64,000 bases of DNA from positions 868,001-932,000 of the forward strand of contig BFBT01000001.1 in NCBI GenBank assembly GCA_003112755.1, in the 5' to 3' direction. This DNA is from Lawsonibacter asaccharolyticus. GTDB lineage: Bacteria > Bacillota > Clostridia > Oscillospirales > Oscillospiraceae. Made by a program: the position numbers and the translations under genes. Shown in pieces: positions 50,386-58,151 of the stretch; position 1 is the stretch's first letter, and the number at the start of each line of letters is the position of its first letter. The notes beneath the pieces were generated by a model. It made no database searches. It saw nothing but the letters and a program-made list of their open reading frames with translations, and was not told where the DNA came from.

Positions 50386-51732
50386 TCACGGCAGGACAAA
50401 GGGGATGTTCAGGTCTTCATGGTCCGCCGTCTCTGTATGTGCCAGCTGGATCTGGATGCGATCCCAGGCACAGTTTTGGATGTGATACAGATACTCGACA
50501 TGCTTCCTCCCGTCCACCTCCTCCGCTGTCCCAGAGGTGGTCACGCCGTCGAATGTGTGCTCCGTCCCCTCCGGGTCCCGAAAGAGGAAGGTGAAGGGGG
50601 CGTCCGGCCCTCCCTCCGCCTGCCGGAAAAGCAGGATGGTGCGGTCCCCTTCCCGGCAGACCTGAAGCAGCTCAGTCCCCTCCGGAAGTCCGCAGGCGGT
50701 TCCGGCGGCCAGGTCGATGTCCGCCCACTCCTGCTCCTTGTCCAGCCATTTCAGCCTCCGGATGGAGAGGGTCATCTCCTGTCCCTCCAGGAAATACAGG
50801 CTCTGCCGGTAATAGTGGAGCATGGAGCGGGAATCCTCCCCGCCGGTGGCAGTGATATACCCGTCCCCTGTGTCGTATTCTTTTCCATTCCCGTCTACAA
50901 AGGCAAACTCGGCCCCCGCCAGCCAGCAGGTATTTTCCGGGTCCTCCTGGAGATGGATCTCCGTGTGGGTGGGGTAGGCCTCCAGCTGGTCCACCTTCAG
51001 CCGCTGGCCGTCCGCCTCCACCCAGGTGTCCACCACCACCGTCTTGGGACCGGCCATCTTGTCCCGGTCCAGCTGGATGGGGAACGTGAGGGCCACAGCT
51101 TCCCCCTCCGCCGGCTCTCCGGCCCCGTCCACTGCCGGGGCCCTGTTTTCCGCTTCCCCTGCTGGTCCGGCCGGTTCCACGGTGCACACGGCCAGGAACT
51201 CCTCCGGGAGTTCCCCCCGGCTGAAATGGAACTCCGTGTGCCGCAATTCCTCCGCCTCTCCGGCCGTTCCGCTGTACTGGGCGGAGCTGTATCCTTCCAG
51301 GGGGGTGCCGTCCGGCGTCTGGAGCTCCCAGGACACCCGGCCGCCGCCCTCCACAGAATAGAACAGGTGTGCCCTGGCTGGGGAGGCGATGACATACTCC
51401 GCAGTAACGGAGATCCTGTCCGCCCCCTCTGTCCGGCCGATATACTGCACATAGTCGTGCTCCACCGCCGCCCGCAGGCTGGGAGAGAAGGCCACCGCCG
51501 CGGCCAGCTCCCGCAGGACCGGCACCTTGGCGCAGGAGATGGCAAAGGCCGGGGAGGCGTTCACCATCACCACGAAAGCGGCGCACACACCAGCCAGTCC
51601 GGCCAGCAGCTCCGCTGGCCGCCGGCGCCTCCGCCTGGCGCGGTCCATCCCTCGCCGGACCGCGCTCTCCAGTTCCGGGGGCTCCCGGCGCAGTTGTTCC
51701 GTCAGCACCCAGTATTCCTCTCTCCGGTTCAT
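50386..51732 (-). CDS. DUF4179-domain anti-sigma factor
   Basis: The 448-aa protein has a cytoplasmic N-terminal segment (MNRREEYWVLTEQLRREPPE then ELESAVRRGMDRARRRRRR), one membrane helix (LLAGLAGVCAAFVVMVNA, about 56-75) and a long extracellular beta-rich DUF4179-type region from PVLRELAAAVAFSPSLRAAVE to the C-terminus. The design fits a membrane anti-sigma factor that holds the ECF sigma encoded immediately upstream (ATGA overlap). Start 51732 is the coupled ATG; the frame remains open further upstream inside the sigma gene, which is not meaningful. Confidence 0.87.
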   Translation of the reverse strand: MNRREEYWVLTEQLRREPPELESAVRRGMDRARRRRRRPAELLAGLAGVCAAFVVMVNASPAFAISCAKVPVLRELAAAVAFSPSLRAAVEHDYVQYIGRTEGADRISVTAEYVIASPARAHLFYSVEGGGRVSWELQTPDGTPLEGYSSAQYSGTAGEAEELRHTEFHFSRGELPEEFLAVCTVEPAGPAGEAENRAPAVDGAGEPAEGEAVALTFPIQLDRDKMAGPKTVVVDTWVEADGQRLKVDQLEAYPTHTEIHLQEDPENTCWLAGAEFAFVDGNGKEYDTGDGYITATGGEDSRSMLHYYRQSLYFLEGQEMTLSIRRLKWLDKEQEWADIDLAAGTACGLPEGTELLQVCREGDRTILLFRQAEGGPDAPFTFLFRDPEGTEHTFDGVTTSGTAEEVDGRKHVEYLYHIQNCAWDRIQIQLAHTETADHEDLNIPFVLP

Positions 51733-52205
51733 GACCCCACCTCCTGTCCGTCTGTCAGGTCCAGCCTGAGAAGCTCCAGGGCCCGCCGCTGGCGGGAGGA
51801 TACCGTCCCCCTGGGGATCTCCAGGGCGGCGGCTGTCTCCTCCAGCGTCAGGCCGGTAAAGTACCGCAGGACGATCACGGAGCGCAGCTCTTCCGGCAGC
51901 GCCCGCACCGCCTCCCGCAGGGAGAGGGCATCCATGTGCTCCGCCTCCGGTTCCGGCGGGACGCAGACCCGGCACTCTCTGCGGCGGCGGCGCAGCTCGT
52001 CCTTGCACACATTGATGAGGATCCGGGTCAGCCAGGTCTCGAAGAACTCGGGCTGCCGCAGCTTCCGGCGGTCCCGGAAGGCGCGGTACACCGCCTCGTC
52101 CACCGCGTCCACCGCAGCGTGCTCCCCGCCCAGGTAGAGGAAGGCTGTGCGGTAGAGCCGACCCCGCTGGTCCTGGGCCCGGAGGGCGAATTCCTGTTCC
52201 GTCAT
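51729..52205 (-). CDS. ECF-type RNA polymerase sigma factor
   Basis: The 158-aa protein has region 2 (RGRLYRTAFLYLGGEHAAVDAVDE then FETWLTRILINVCKDELRRRRR) and region 4 (LREAVRALPEELRSVIVLRY, then LTLEETAAALEIPRGTVSSRQRRALELLR). It should direct RNA polymerase to a small stress regulon when released by the anti-sigma factor encoded downstream. GGGAGGGATGGAGC precedes the ATG. A perfect inverted repeat lies just upstream (52237-52265). The inducing signal is not deducible. Confidence 0.93.
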   Translation of the reverse strand: MTEQEFALRAQDQRGRLYRTAFLYLGGEHAAVDAVDEAVYRAFRDRRKLRQPEFFETWLTRILINVCKDELRRRRRECRVCVPPEPEAEHMDALSLREAVRALPEELRSVIVLRYFTGLTLEETAAALEIPRGTVSSRQRRALELLRLDLTDGQEVGS

Positions 52206-52236
52206 GCTCCATCCCTCCCTTTTTGACCATTAGACG

Positions 52237-52265
52237 CCGGAGGTCCATGTTTTGCCCACCTCCGG
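52237..52265. promoter_or_regulatory. Inverted repeat CCGGAGGT-N13-ACCTCCGG upstream of the ECF sigma gene
   Basis: The perfect 8-bp dyad lies between the divergent sigma and GNAT genes. On the minus strand AACC and CGTCTA flank it, elements often seen in ECF promoters, but their 27-base spacing is too long for a normal ECF site. It may be a protein-binding dyad or leader hairpin. Confidence 0.45.
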
Positions 52266-52294
52266 TTGAAAAAATTTTTCTGTGATATTATAAT
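52266..52294 (+). promoter_or_regulatory. Sigma-A promoter of the GNAT gene
   Basis: TTGAAA (52266-52271), 17-base spacer, perfect TATAAT (52289-52294), 29 bases before the ATG. Confidence 0.8.
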
Positions 52295-52323
52295 AGCAGA
52301 CAATGAAACAAAGGAGGATCGCT

Positions 52324-52767
52324 ATGCTGACCTTTCGCGATATGACACTGGACGACCGGGACACCGTCCTGCCCATGGTGGATGCCTTCTACCGGTCCAA
52401 CGCGGTAGACCACCCGGTCCCCCGGGAGATCGTGGAGCGGTCCTTTCTGGCTGCTGCCGGGAATGAGCCCCTGCTCCGGGGCACCCTGATCTTTGAGGAA
52501 GGCCGGCTGGCGGGCTATCTGTATGTCACCCTGTGTTACTCCGCGGAGGTGGGCGGGACCTGCGTCTTCATTGAGGAGGTCTATCTCCTGCCGGAGTTCC
52601 GTGGCCGCGGCCTGGGCCGGCAGGTCCTGGAGTGGATCTTTACCCAGTACCCGGACAGCCGCCGCTTCCGTCTGGAGGTCACCCAGATGAACCAGGGGGC
52701 CGCCCATCTGTATGAGAAGTGCGGCTTCCAGTACCTGTGCTACGACCAGATGGTGCTGGACCGGTGA
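52324..52767 (+). CDS. GNAT-family N-acetyltransferase
   Basis: The 147-aa protein is a complete GNAT domain: LTFRDMTLDDRDTVLPMVDAF at the start, CVFIEEVYLLPEFRGRGLGRQVLEWIF with the acetyl-CoA-binding RGxGxGR motif (about 86-95), then RRFRLEVTQMNQGAAHLYEK and CGFQYLCYDQMVLDR. It should acetylate a small molecule or protein amine; the substrate is unknown. ATG 52324 follows GGAGG by 6 bases. It is co-directional with the C_GCAxxG_C_C gene 41 bases downstream. Confidence 0.92.
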   Translation: MLTFRDMTLDDRDTVLPMVDAFYRSNAVDHPVPREIVERSFLAAAGNEPLLRGTLIFEEGRLAGYLYVTLCYSAEVGGTCVFIEEVYLLPEFRGRGLGRQVLEWIFTQYPDSRRFRLEVTQMNQGAAHLYEKCGFQYLCYDQMVLDR

Positions 52768-52808
52768 CCAGCAGGCCATCGTGATTTATTGTGGGAGGAA
52801 AACTTGAA

Positions 52809-53201
52809 ATGGACTATGTTGAAAAGGCCCGGGCACTCCGGGCAGACCCTGCGGTCCACTACAACTGTTGTCAGGCGGTCCTGGTGACCTTTGCCGACCG
52901 GCTGGGACTCACGCCGGAACAGGCCAATGCTCTGGGGGCCCACTTTGGGTCCGGGATGCGTCACGGCTCCACCTGCGGCGCGGTGAGCGGCGCTCTGATG
53001 GTGCTGGGCCTGCTGGGCTGCGATGAGAAGCAGTCCACCGCACTGCTCCGAGACTTCCGGACACGTCACGGCGCGCTGGACTGCGCCGACCTGCTCCGGG
53101 CTTCCAAGGAACGGGGAGAGCTGCGCAAGGACCACTGCGACAGCTTGGTCCTGGAGATGTCTCGATTTCTGGAGGAACTGCTCAGGGAGCAGAGCACCTG
53201 A
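52809..53201 (+). CDS. C_GCAxxG_C_C family redox protein
   Basis: The 130-aa protein shows the family cysteine pattern: HYNCCQAVLVTFADRLGL near residue 20, STCGAVSGALMVLGLLGCDE (GCAxxG-like) near 60, LDCADLL near 97 and a final DHCDSLVLEM. Members are predicted redox-active, often linked to anaerobic electron or metal chemistry; no reaction is established. GGGAGG lies 10 bases upstream of the ATG. It follows the GNAT gene and its terminator hairpin overlaps the end of the phage operon. Confidence 0.87.
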   Translation: MDYVEKARALRADPAVHYNCCQAVLVTFADRLGLTPEQANALGAHFGSGMRHGSTCGAVSGALMVLGLLGCDEKQSTALLRDFRTRHGALDCADLLRASKERGELRKDHCDSLVLEMSRFLEELLREQST

Positions 53202-53207
53202 CCCAGA

Positions 53208-53255
53208 CAGAGGAGTGGGCGGGGACTGTCAGGTCCCCGCCCACTCCTCTGTTTC
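53208..53255. terminator. Terminator hairpin shared by the C_GCAxxG gene and the end of the phage operon
   Basis: A 19-bp perfect stem (53208-53226 / 53233-53251) with a 6-base loop and following TTTC. The last phage gene's stop codon (53229-53231) sits in the loop, so the hairpin's right arm is part of that coding sequence. Confidence 0.8.
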
Positions 53256-53819
53256 ATCCACCAGCGTCTCCAGCTGCTCCCAGGTCAGCTGGCGCTCTTC
53301 GATCTCCGCCCAGCAGGAGATCTTTCTCTCCAGTTCCTCCCATGTAATATACCAGAAGACATATTCGATCCCCAGGTGGGCTGGCAGGATATCCTCAATG
53401 ATCTCCCGGATCTCCTTAAATCCCTTTGGGATGCCTGGAATGTCAGGGAAGGAGACCGCCACCTCTCCCGGGATCTCCTTCTCCTCCACATGGGCATGGA
53501 CGCCGCACCCGGAGATGGTGGCGTTGATGGCCTCCAGGGTGAAGCTGTCCCCGCCGATCCGCATCAGCGCAGCCAGGGCTTTCCGCATCCCCGTCGGCGT
53601 GTCCGCTACCGGCCGCCGGGCCAGCAGGGCGATGATCCGCTCCAGCCCCCAGCTCTCCGCCTCCGCCAGCGTGCTCTCCCGCCGCAGCTCCGCCAGCCAG
53701 GTGTCCACCCCGTCCAGCGCCCCGCCCTGGACATTCAGCTCCCCGCCGTTGAAGGGGGCCTCCAGATCATAGAGCCTCAGCGGGGCCAGCAGCTCCCGCA
53801 AATATCTCCCGTAGCTCAT
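53229..53819 (-). CDS. Phage baseplate/tail protein, XkdU/YmfQ-like (DUF2313)
   Basis: The 196-aa protein has the family opening YGRYLRELLAPLRLYDLEAP then FNGGELNVQGGALDGVDTWLAEL and a C-terminal part (ISGCGVHAHVEEKEIPGEV to EEWAGT). In PBSX-type phages this gene lies after the baseplate J gene and precedes the tail fibre gene. Here it is the last gene of the operon and no fibre follows. It overlaps XkdT by 4 bases (ATGA). Confidence 0.88.
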   Translation of the reverse strand: MSYGRYLRELLAPLRLYDLEAPFNGGELNVQGGALDGVDTWLAELRRESTLAEAESWGLERIIALLARRPVADTPTGMRKALAALMRIGGDSFTLEAINATISGCGVHAHVEEKEIPGEVAVSFPDIPGIPKGFKEIREIIEDILPAHLGIEYVFWYITWEELERKISCWAEIEERQLTWEQLETLVDETEEWAGT

Positions 53820-54865
53820 TGCATTGCCTCCACCGTCAGGGTCCCAAGCACCGGAAGCTGGTCGGGCTCTAAGGCCAGGTCCTCTGGAGGCGCCGTCAGC
53901 TCGTAGTTTTTTACCCCTTCACAGCCGAAGATCAGGCTTCCCAGCCGGGCCCGGAGGACATCCTGCCCCAGCCGCTCTCCGGTGAACCACTGCCGCAGGG
54001 CGGTCTTCACCCGCTCTGCGGTCCCCGCCTGGTCCGCGCCCCCGTCGATCTTGACCGCCACATCCACCGTCACCGCCTCCGGGGCCCGCACCAGCACATC
54101 CACCGCGATCTCCCTTCGCTGCTGGAAATAGTCCGTCAGCTGGCCCAGCAGCTCCTCGTCCGGCATCCCCTCCAGGGTGGCCGCCACCACGTCCACCGTA
54201 CCCCTGCCCCGGCTCCGGGGCAGTACGGACGCCGCGGCCACCTGGTCAAAGGAGAGGGCCCCCTGCTCGTAAAATGCGGCGTTGGCCCCGTTGGGCAGCC
54301 GCCGGAAGGTGCTAAGCACCCGCTGGCGCAGGCCCTCGTCCCCCTCCTCGTCCCCGCCGCCAGCAAAGGGGGCGGGGTTGGTGCAGGCGGCGATCCCCAC
54401 CGGCGCGGCCGCCATGGCGGTCACCGCCCCTGCCGGGACATTGCCCGCACTGCCCGGCGTCAGCGCCCGGGCGGGCACATCCACCCAGGACGCCCCTGCC
54501 TCCAGAACCGCCGCCTGTGCCGTCTCGAACCGGATCAGCCCCGGGGTCATGCAAACGGTCCCGGCGGGGATAGGCCGGTCCGTATCCGCCGCCCGCGCCA
54601 CAGAAAACCGGATGCTCCCCTCCGCGGCGGTGGCCTGCTTCCGGCTCAGCCCCCGCAGCTGGGCGTGGCTGTCCAGGCAGCTTCCCGCCGCCGTCTGGGG
54701 AAAGCACTGCCGGAGCACCCAGTCCGCCTGGGCGTACAGGGCGTACACCTGGGCCGCCACCGCGTAGAAGCGCACCGCCAGATCGCAGCTCTCCGCCGCC
54801 TCCAGCCCAGTCCTCTGGGCAAAGCAGTCCAGCATCTCCTGATAGATTTCTTCCAGCTCCTTCAT
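53816..54865 (-). CDS. Baseplate J-like protein (XkdT/gp47)
   Basis: The 349-aa wedge protein of contractile tails has the N-terminal LEEIYQEMLDCFAQRTGLEA, YALYAQADWVLRQCFPQTA, LDSHAQLRGLSRKQATAAEG typical of Baseplate_J, a middle VDVPARALTPGSAGNVPAGAV and the C-terminal TVDVAVKIDGGADQAGTAERV to LPVLGTLTVEAMQ. GAGGGGGAG precedes the ATG. Together with XkdS and XkdU it forms the baseplate wedge set. Confidence 0.93.
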   Translation of the reverse strand: MKELEEIYQEMLDCFAQRTGLEAAESCDLAVRFYAVAAQVYALYAQADWVLRQCFPQTAAGSCLDSHAQLRGLSRKQATAAEGSIRFSVARAADTDRPIPAGTVCMTPGLIRFETAQAAVLEAGASWVDVPARALTPGSAGNVPAGAVTAMAAAPVGIAACTNPAPFAGGGDEEGDEGLRQRVLSTFRRLPNGANAAFYEQGALSFDQVAAASVLPRSRGRGTVDVVAATLEGMPDEELLGQLTDYFQQRREIAVDVLVRAPEAVTVDVAVKIDGGADQAGTAERVKTALRQWFTGERLGQDVLRARLGSLIFGCEGVKNYELTAPPEDLALEPDQLPVLGTLTVEAMQ

Positions 54866-54878
54866 TCCGCTCCCCCTC

Positions 54879-55232
54879 TCACAGCAGCGTCTGGACGGCC
54901 AGTGCCTCTCCCTGCCAGTCCAGCCGGACAGTCAGCAGGCCCCGGTCCCCCTCCTGGGCCAGCGATACCTCTGTCACCCGCAGTCCGCTCTCTCCAGCCA
55001 GGGCCTCCGCCACATACTGCTCCGCCAGCGCCTGGCGGGTTGCCGGTTTCTCCCGGAGCACCAGATAGAGGCGGCTGCCCAGCTCCGGCATAAAGGGGAA
55101 AGCCCCCCGCCGCGGGACCAGGCGGAACAGGACTCGCTGCAAAAGGGCCTCGCCCCCGGTCAGCCGGCGGAAGCCTCCCAGTCCGTCGGGCACATAGTCT
55201 CCGTTTTGGATCTGAAGCTCCATCCCCTTCAC
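54879..55232 (-). CDS. XkdS-like baseplate wedge protein (DUF2634 / gp25-like)
   Basis: The 117-aa protein reads LQIQNGDYVPDGLGGFRRLTG, GEALLQRVLFRLVPRRGAFPF, MPELGSRLYLVLREKPATRQ, matching the small lysozyme-like gp25/XkdS wedge subunit. The GTG at 55232 overlaps the upstream stop (GTGA); an ATG three codons on (55223) is an alternative. It lies 13 bases upstream of the baseplate J gene. Confidence 0.87.
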   Translation of the reverse strand: MKGMELQIQNGDYVPDGLGGFRRLTGGEALLQRVLFRLVPRRGAFPFMPELGSRLYLVLREKPATRQALAEQYVAEALAGESGLRVTEVSLAQEGDRGLLTVRLDWQGEALAVQTLL

Positions 55233-55636
55233 CCGCCTCCCAGGATTGCCAGCACGATCTGCCGGATCAGGCCGTTCAGCGACTGGCCGTTCACCATTAC
55301 CTGACCGTTCAGCTCCAGACGGCCGTCCGTGCGCAGGAGCAGCCCGCTCTCCGACCCGCTGCTGGAGATGGACACCTCCCCAGCGCCCAGCGTCTCCGCC
55401 TCCCCCTGCCGCTTCCCGGCGACGCAGGGGGACTCGCCCCCCTGTCCCGCCTTCAGCACCAGGACCCGGTCCCCCAGGGCCGGCTTCCAGCAGTAGCCGC
55501 CTGGCCCATAGACCGCCAGCTGCCGCCGCTCACCGTCCAGATAGGCCCCTGCCGGGTCCCCCTCCAGGGTCACTTCTCCCCAGTCCACCCAGCTCTCACC
55601 GGCCTGCCGTGTTTTTCTCCGGTCTGATGTCCACAT
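55229..55636 (-). CDS. Baseplate spike / gpV-type protein (XkdR position)
   Basis: This 135-aa protein occupies the XkdR position but reads like a short tail spike or puncture-related subunit: WVDWGEVTLEGDPAGAYLDG, YGPGGYCWKPALGDRVLVLK (OB-fold-like), then EVSISSSGSESGLLLRTDGR with LELNGQVMVNGQSLNG (beta repeat). No PAAR metal tip is seen. ATG 55636 has GAGGTG 6 bases upstream; a GTG at 55645 is possible. It overlaps XkdS and follows the XkdQ-like gene by about 10 bases. Confidence 0.75.
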   Translation of the reverse strand: MWTSDRRKTRQAGESWVDWGEVTLEGDPAGAYLDGERRQLAVYGPGGYCWKPALGDRVLVLKAGQGGESPCVAGKRQGEAETLGAGEVSISSSGSESGLLLRTDGRLELNGQVMVNGQSLNGLIRQIVLAILGGG

Positions 55637-55646
55637 TTCGCTCACC

Positions 55647-56597
55647 TCATATCACAACGTCGGGGACCGCCAGCTCCAGCCGGGTCCGTCCCCCTGCCTC
55701 GTCCGCCTGTACTGAGGCCTCCACCACCCGCCAGCTGCCATTTCGGTCCCAGTCGGACCTCTGTACCCGCACCAGGTCCCCCGGCTTTCCATAGAACAGG
55801 ACCGGCACCACCGCCTCCATCCGGACCAGCTCCGCGGCGGAGCGGTCCAGCTGGAACTGTCCGCTGTACCGCATGGCCTGATAGCTGCTCCGCCCCGGCA
55901 TGGTCATCACCCGGCGGCACCTGCCGCCCAGCCGGAGAAAGTCAGTGGCCTCCACCTGCTCCACCGTCTGGCGCACCCTGTCCCGCACCAGGATCTGGGA
56001 GAGCACCCCGTACCGCCGGTCTCGGACCGTCAGACTGGTCACCGGTGTGGCATCGCTTATGGCCAGATTTTCCACTTCGGTCCACCCCTCCAGCACCAGC
56101 CGCCCTGCCCGGTCAAAGCGGGGACACACACCGCCGCAGTATTGTGCGAACTCATAGAGCACCGCCCACTCGCTGCTCCCAGTGGGCACGGAGAAGGGGC
56201 TCACCGCTGGCAGGCTGGCCTCTCCCGCCAATTCGATCCCATAGGGGGCCACATGGTCTCGCAGGATGTCTTCCAGGGTGGCGGTCCCGTAGTCCTGTCC
56301 CAGGGCCTCGTTGTCCAGCAGCAGGGCGGCCATCCCCCGGCCTGATACCTCCAGCCGCAGGCCCTCCGCCCCCTGGTTCACCTCGCACTCGTCCACCACC
56401 CCGGAAAACACCGTCTCGCCCGCCTCCGCTGCGGAGAATCGGACCCACTCCGCCGGGTCCGTCCCCTGGCCCGCCTGCCAGGGACAGCGCACCCAAAAGC
56501 TGTCGCTGGGCACCCCGGCAGTATAGTTCAGCTCCCAGGACAGCGGAACGGGGAGCTGAAAGGTCCGGCCTGCCGCCGTGGTCACATAGGCTGTCAC
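55647..56597 (-). CDS. XkdQ-like baseplate hub protein
   Basis: The 316-aa protein has the hub-type pattern seen in PBSX XkdQ and gpD-like proteins: RTFQLPVPLSWELNYTAGVP, ETVFSGVVDECEVNQGAEGL, LEVSGRGMAALLLDNEALGQD, DILRDHVAPYGIEL and a C-terminal YGKPGDLVRVQRSDWDRNGSW. GTG 56597 overlaps the LysM gene stop (GTGA), indicating coupling. Hub proteins link tail tube to baseplate. Confidence 0.88.
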   Translation of the reverse strand: MTAYVTTAAGRTFQLPVPLSWELNYTAGVPSDSFWVRCPWQAGQGTDPAEWVRFSAAEAGETVFSGVVDECEVNQGAEGLRLEVSGRGMAALLLDNEALGQDYGTATLEDILRDHVAPYGIELAGEASLPAVSPFSVPTGSSEWAVLYEFAQYCGGVCPRFDRAGRLVLEGWTEVENLAISDATPVTSLTVRDRRYGVLSQILVRDRVRQTVEQVEATDFLRLGGRCRRVMTMPGRSSYQAMRYSGQFQLDRSAAELVRMEAVVPVLFYGKPGDLVRVQRSDWDRNGSWRVVEASVQADEAGGRTRLELAVPDVVI

Positions 56598-57157
56598 CGG
56601 ACTGTCACCTTCTCTCCCGGCAGTATCAGGTTTGGATCGCGGATCTGGGGATTTCGGGCCAGCAGCTCCGTCATCCCCACCCCGTATCGGGCCGAGATTG
56701 CCCACAGTGTGTCCCCCTGCTCCACCGTGTGGCTCAGCACTCCGCCGCTCCCGCCGGATGCCGCCTCTCCGGTCCGGGTGACCTCCTGCACCGCTCCGCT
56801 GTACAGGCCGCTGGCCTCCCAGAAAGCGAAGGAGTAACGCACATAGTCCGGTCTGGGCTCCTGCTCCAGCCGCAGCTCCACAAAATAGGCACTGGCCGTC
56901 TGCCAGAGGGGGTGGATCAGTAGCCCCGGCCCTGGGTCATAAAAGGTGTTGGCCAGCAGGCCGAACTGGGAATAGGCCCCCTCTCCTGCAAATTCCCCCT
57001 CTCCCCGCATCACCCGGCGGGTCCGGCCCAGGTCCTGGAGATGGTAGGTGCCGAAGGGCACCTTGTTCACCGCCATCTTCCGCTCATAGTCGATGGAGTA
57101 CACCCTTGGGTTGTGGGGCCACACATAGTCCTTGTAGCGCATGGGCGCCAGCTTCAA
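56594..57157 (-). CDS. XkdP-like LysM tail protein
   Basis: The 187-aa protein has an N-terminal tail domain (YKDYVWPHNPRVYSIDYER, FGTYHLQDLGRTRRVMRGEG, DPGPGLLIHPLWQTASAYFV) and a C-terminal LysM repeat (SHTVEQGDTLWAISARYGVG, MTELLARNPQIRDPNLILPG) that binds peptidoglycan. This is the XkdP family of PBSX. GAGAGGAGG lies 6 bases before the ATG. It follows directly the 229-codon gene that sits where a tape-measure gene is expected. Confidence 0.93.
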   Translation of the reverse strand: MKLAPMRYKDYVWPHNPRVYSIDYERKMAVNKVPFGTYHLQDLGRTRRVMRGEGEFAGEGAYSQFGLLANTFYDPGPGLLIHPLWQTASAYFVELRLEQEPRPDYVRYSFAFWEASGLYSGAVQEVTRTGEAASGGSGGVLSHTVEQGDTLWAISARYGVGMTELLARNPQIRDPNLILPGEKVTVR

Positions 57158-57171
57158 TGGAGATCCTCCTC

Positions 57172-57861
57172 TCAGAACAGGGCAAAGCCCCCGTCGTACC
57201 GCCGGGCATCCCGGCGAAAGATCCGGTCCACCGTCCGTGCGGAGTCATGCTCCCGGAGAAGCGGCTCATCCGATCCTGGCCGAAGGGAGACCGGCCCCGC
57301 CCGGTCTGCTCTGGGCTCCCGGCGATACCCCGCTGCCCGCCGGGCCAGTTCCATGGCGGCCTGGAGCCGTCGGGTGCCCGCCACCCCCTCTGTCTCCCAG
57401 AGGGAGGCGCGTTCCTCCCCCCGGATCTCCGGCACAGTCCCGGCCCCCGCCTCGGGTCTCCCCAGACTCCGCTCCCGAGGGACGGCACGCCCCTGCCGTC
57501 CGGCCCACAGCAGCCAGGACAAGGTGGACGCCTCATCCCCCTCCAGTGGGCGGTCGGACAGGACCGTCCTCAGCCCTGCCGTACCTTCCGGCTGTTCCGC
57601 CCGCTCCCTGGACTCCAGAACCGCCCCTGTCTCTCCGGATCGAGACTGCCCCTCCAGCTCTGTTTCAATCCAGTTTTTCCCATCCCCGGCCGTCTCTTCG
57701 GCCCCGGCGCTTCTCTCCGGCTCCGCCGGGCCGCCCGCCGCCTCCGGCCGCTCCCTGGATCGGCGGGGCAGGGGAGGGGAGACCCCCTCCGTCCACTCTG
57801 CCTCCGCCTGGTCCAGCGCGTCCTCCGTCCCGGCCAGCAGCTCCTCCAGATAGTCTCTCAA
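57172..57861 (-). CDS. 229-aa low-complexity phage protein in the tape-measure position
   Basis: The product is rich in Glu, Gly, Arg, Ala and Pro (AEWTEGVSPPLPRRSRERPE, AAGGPAEPERSAGAEETAGD) and looks disordered, with a C-terminal end VDRIFRRDARRYDGGFALF that appears structured. Membrane helices and long coiled coils of a tape measure are absent. The ATG at 57861 overlaps the upstream stop (ATGA) and the next gene starts 15 bases after its end, so it is a real gene. In PBSX the equivalent place holds the 1300-residue XkdO tape measure. I do not recognise its family. Confidence 0.7.
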   Translation of the reverse strand: MRDYLEELLAGTEDALDQAEAEWTEGVSPPLPRRSRERPEAAGGPAEPERSAGAEETAGDGKNWIETELEGQSRSGETGAVLESRERAEQPEGTAGLRTVLSDRPLEGDEASTLSWLLWAGRQGRAVPRERSLGRPEAGAGTVPEIRGEERASLWETEGVAGTRRLQAAMELARRAAGYRREPRADRAGPVSLRPGSDEPLLREHDSARTVDRIFRRDARRYDGGFALF

Positions 57862-58151
57862 GTGCCCTCGCCCTCCTTCAGCCGTCGAAACCGCTCCATG
57901 TCAAAGGAGGGGTTCACCCCGGAAGCCTGGATCAGCGCCCCGCAGCCGGGGCACCGCTCCTGCTCCGCCTCCGCCCGGCATGTGGGGCACAGCTGATCCA
58001 GCTCCTCCTGGTCATCTAGCAGTTGGTTGAGCAGGCACCACAGGTAGTCCCGCTCCTTCATCTGTCTGGCCCGCCTCTCGGTGGGCAGAGCGCCGAACTG
58101 CTTCAGCACCCTCCAACGCAGGCGATCCCCGGGGCTGCCGGCTAGTTTTTT
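57858..58151 (-). CDS. -1 frameshift extension of the tail assembly chaperone (zinc-ribbon domain)
   Basis: This frame is reached from the upstream chaperone by a -1 shift at 58145-58151. It adds about 95 residues: LAGSPGDRLRWRVLKQFGAL, QMKERDYLWCLLNQLLDDQE, then a Cys4 zinc ribbon LCPTCRAEAEQERCPGCGAL and a short helical end. The fusion would be about 209 aa. The open frame extends upstream to 58220, but no ribosome site is seen there. In lambda-type phages the extended chaperone (gpG-T) binds the tape measure; here the partner may be the 229-aa protein. It overlaps that gene by 4 bases. Confidence 0.75.
   Translation of the reverse strand, partial: KKLAGSPGDRLRWRVLKQFGALPTERRARQMKERDYLWCLLNQLLDDQEELDQLCPTCRAEAEQERCPGCGALIQASGVNPSFDMERFRRLKEGEGT

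Noticed and set aside
50386..52248. Extended 620-codon version of the anti-sigma gene
   Set aside because: The upstream part lies antisense-like within the sigma gene's own frame space; the coupled ATG at 51732 with ATGA overlap is the normal start.
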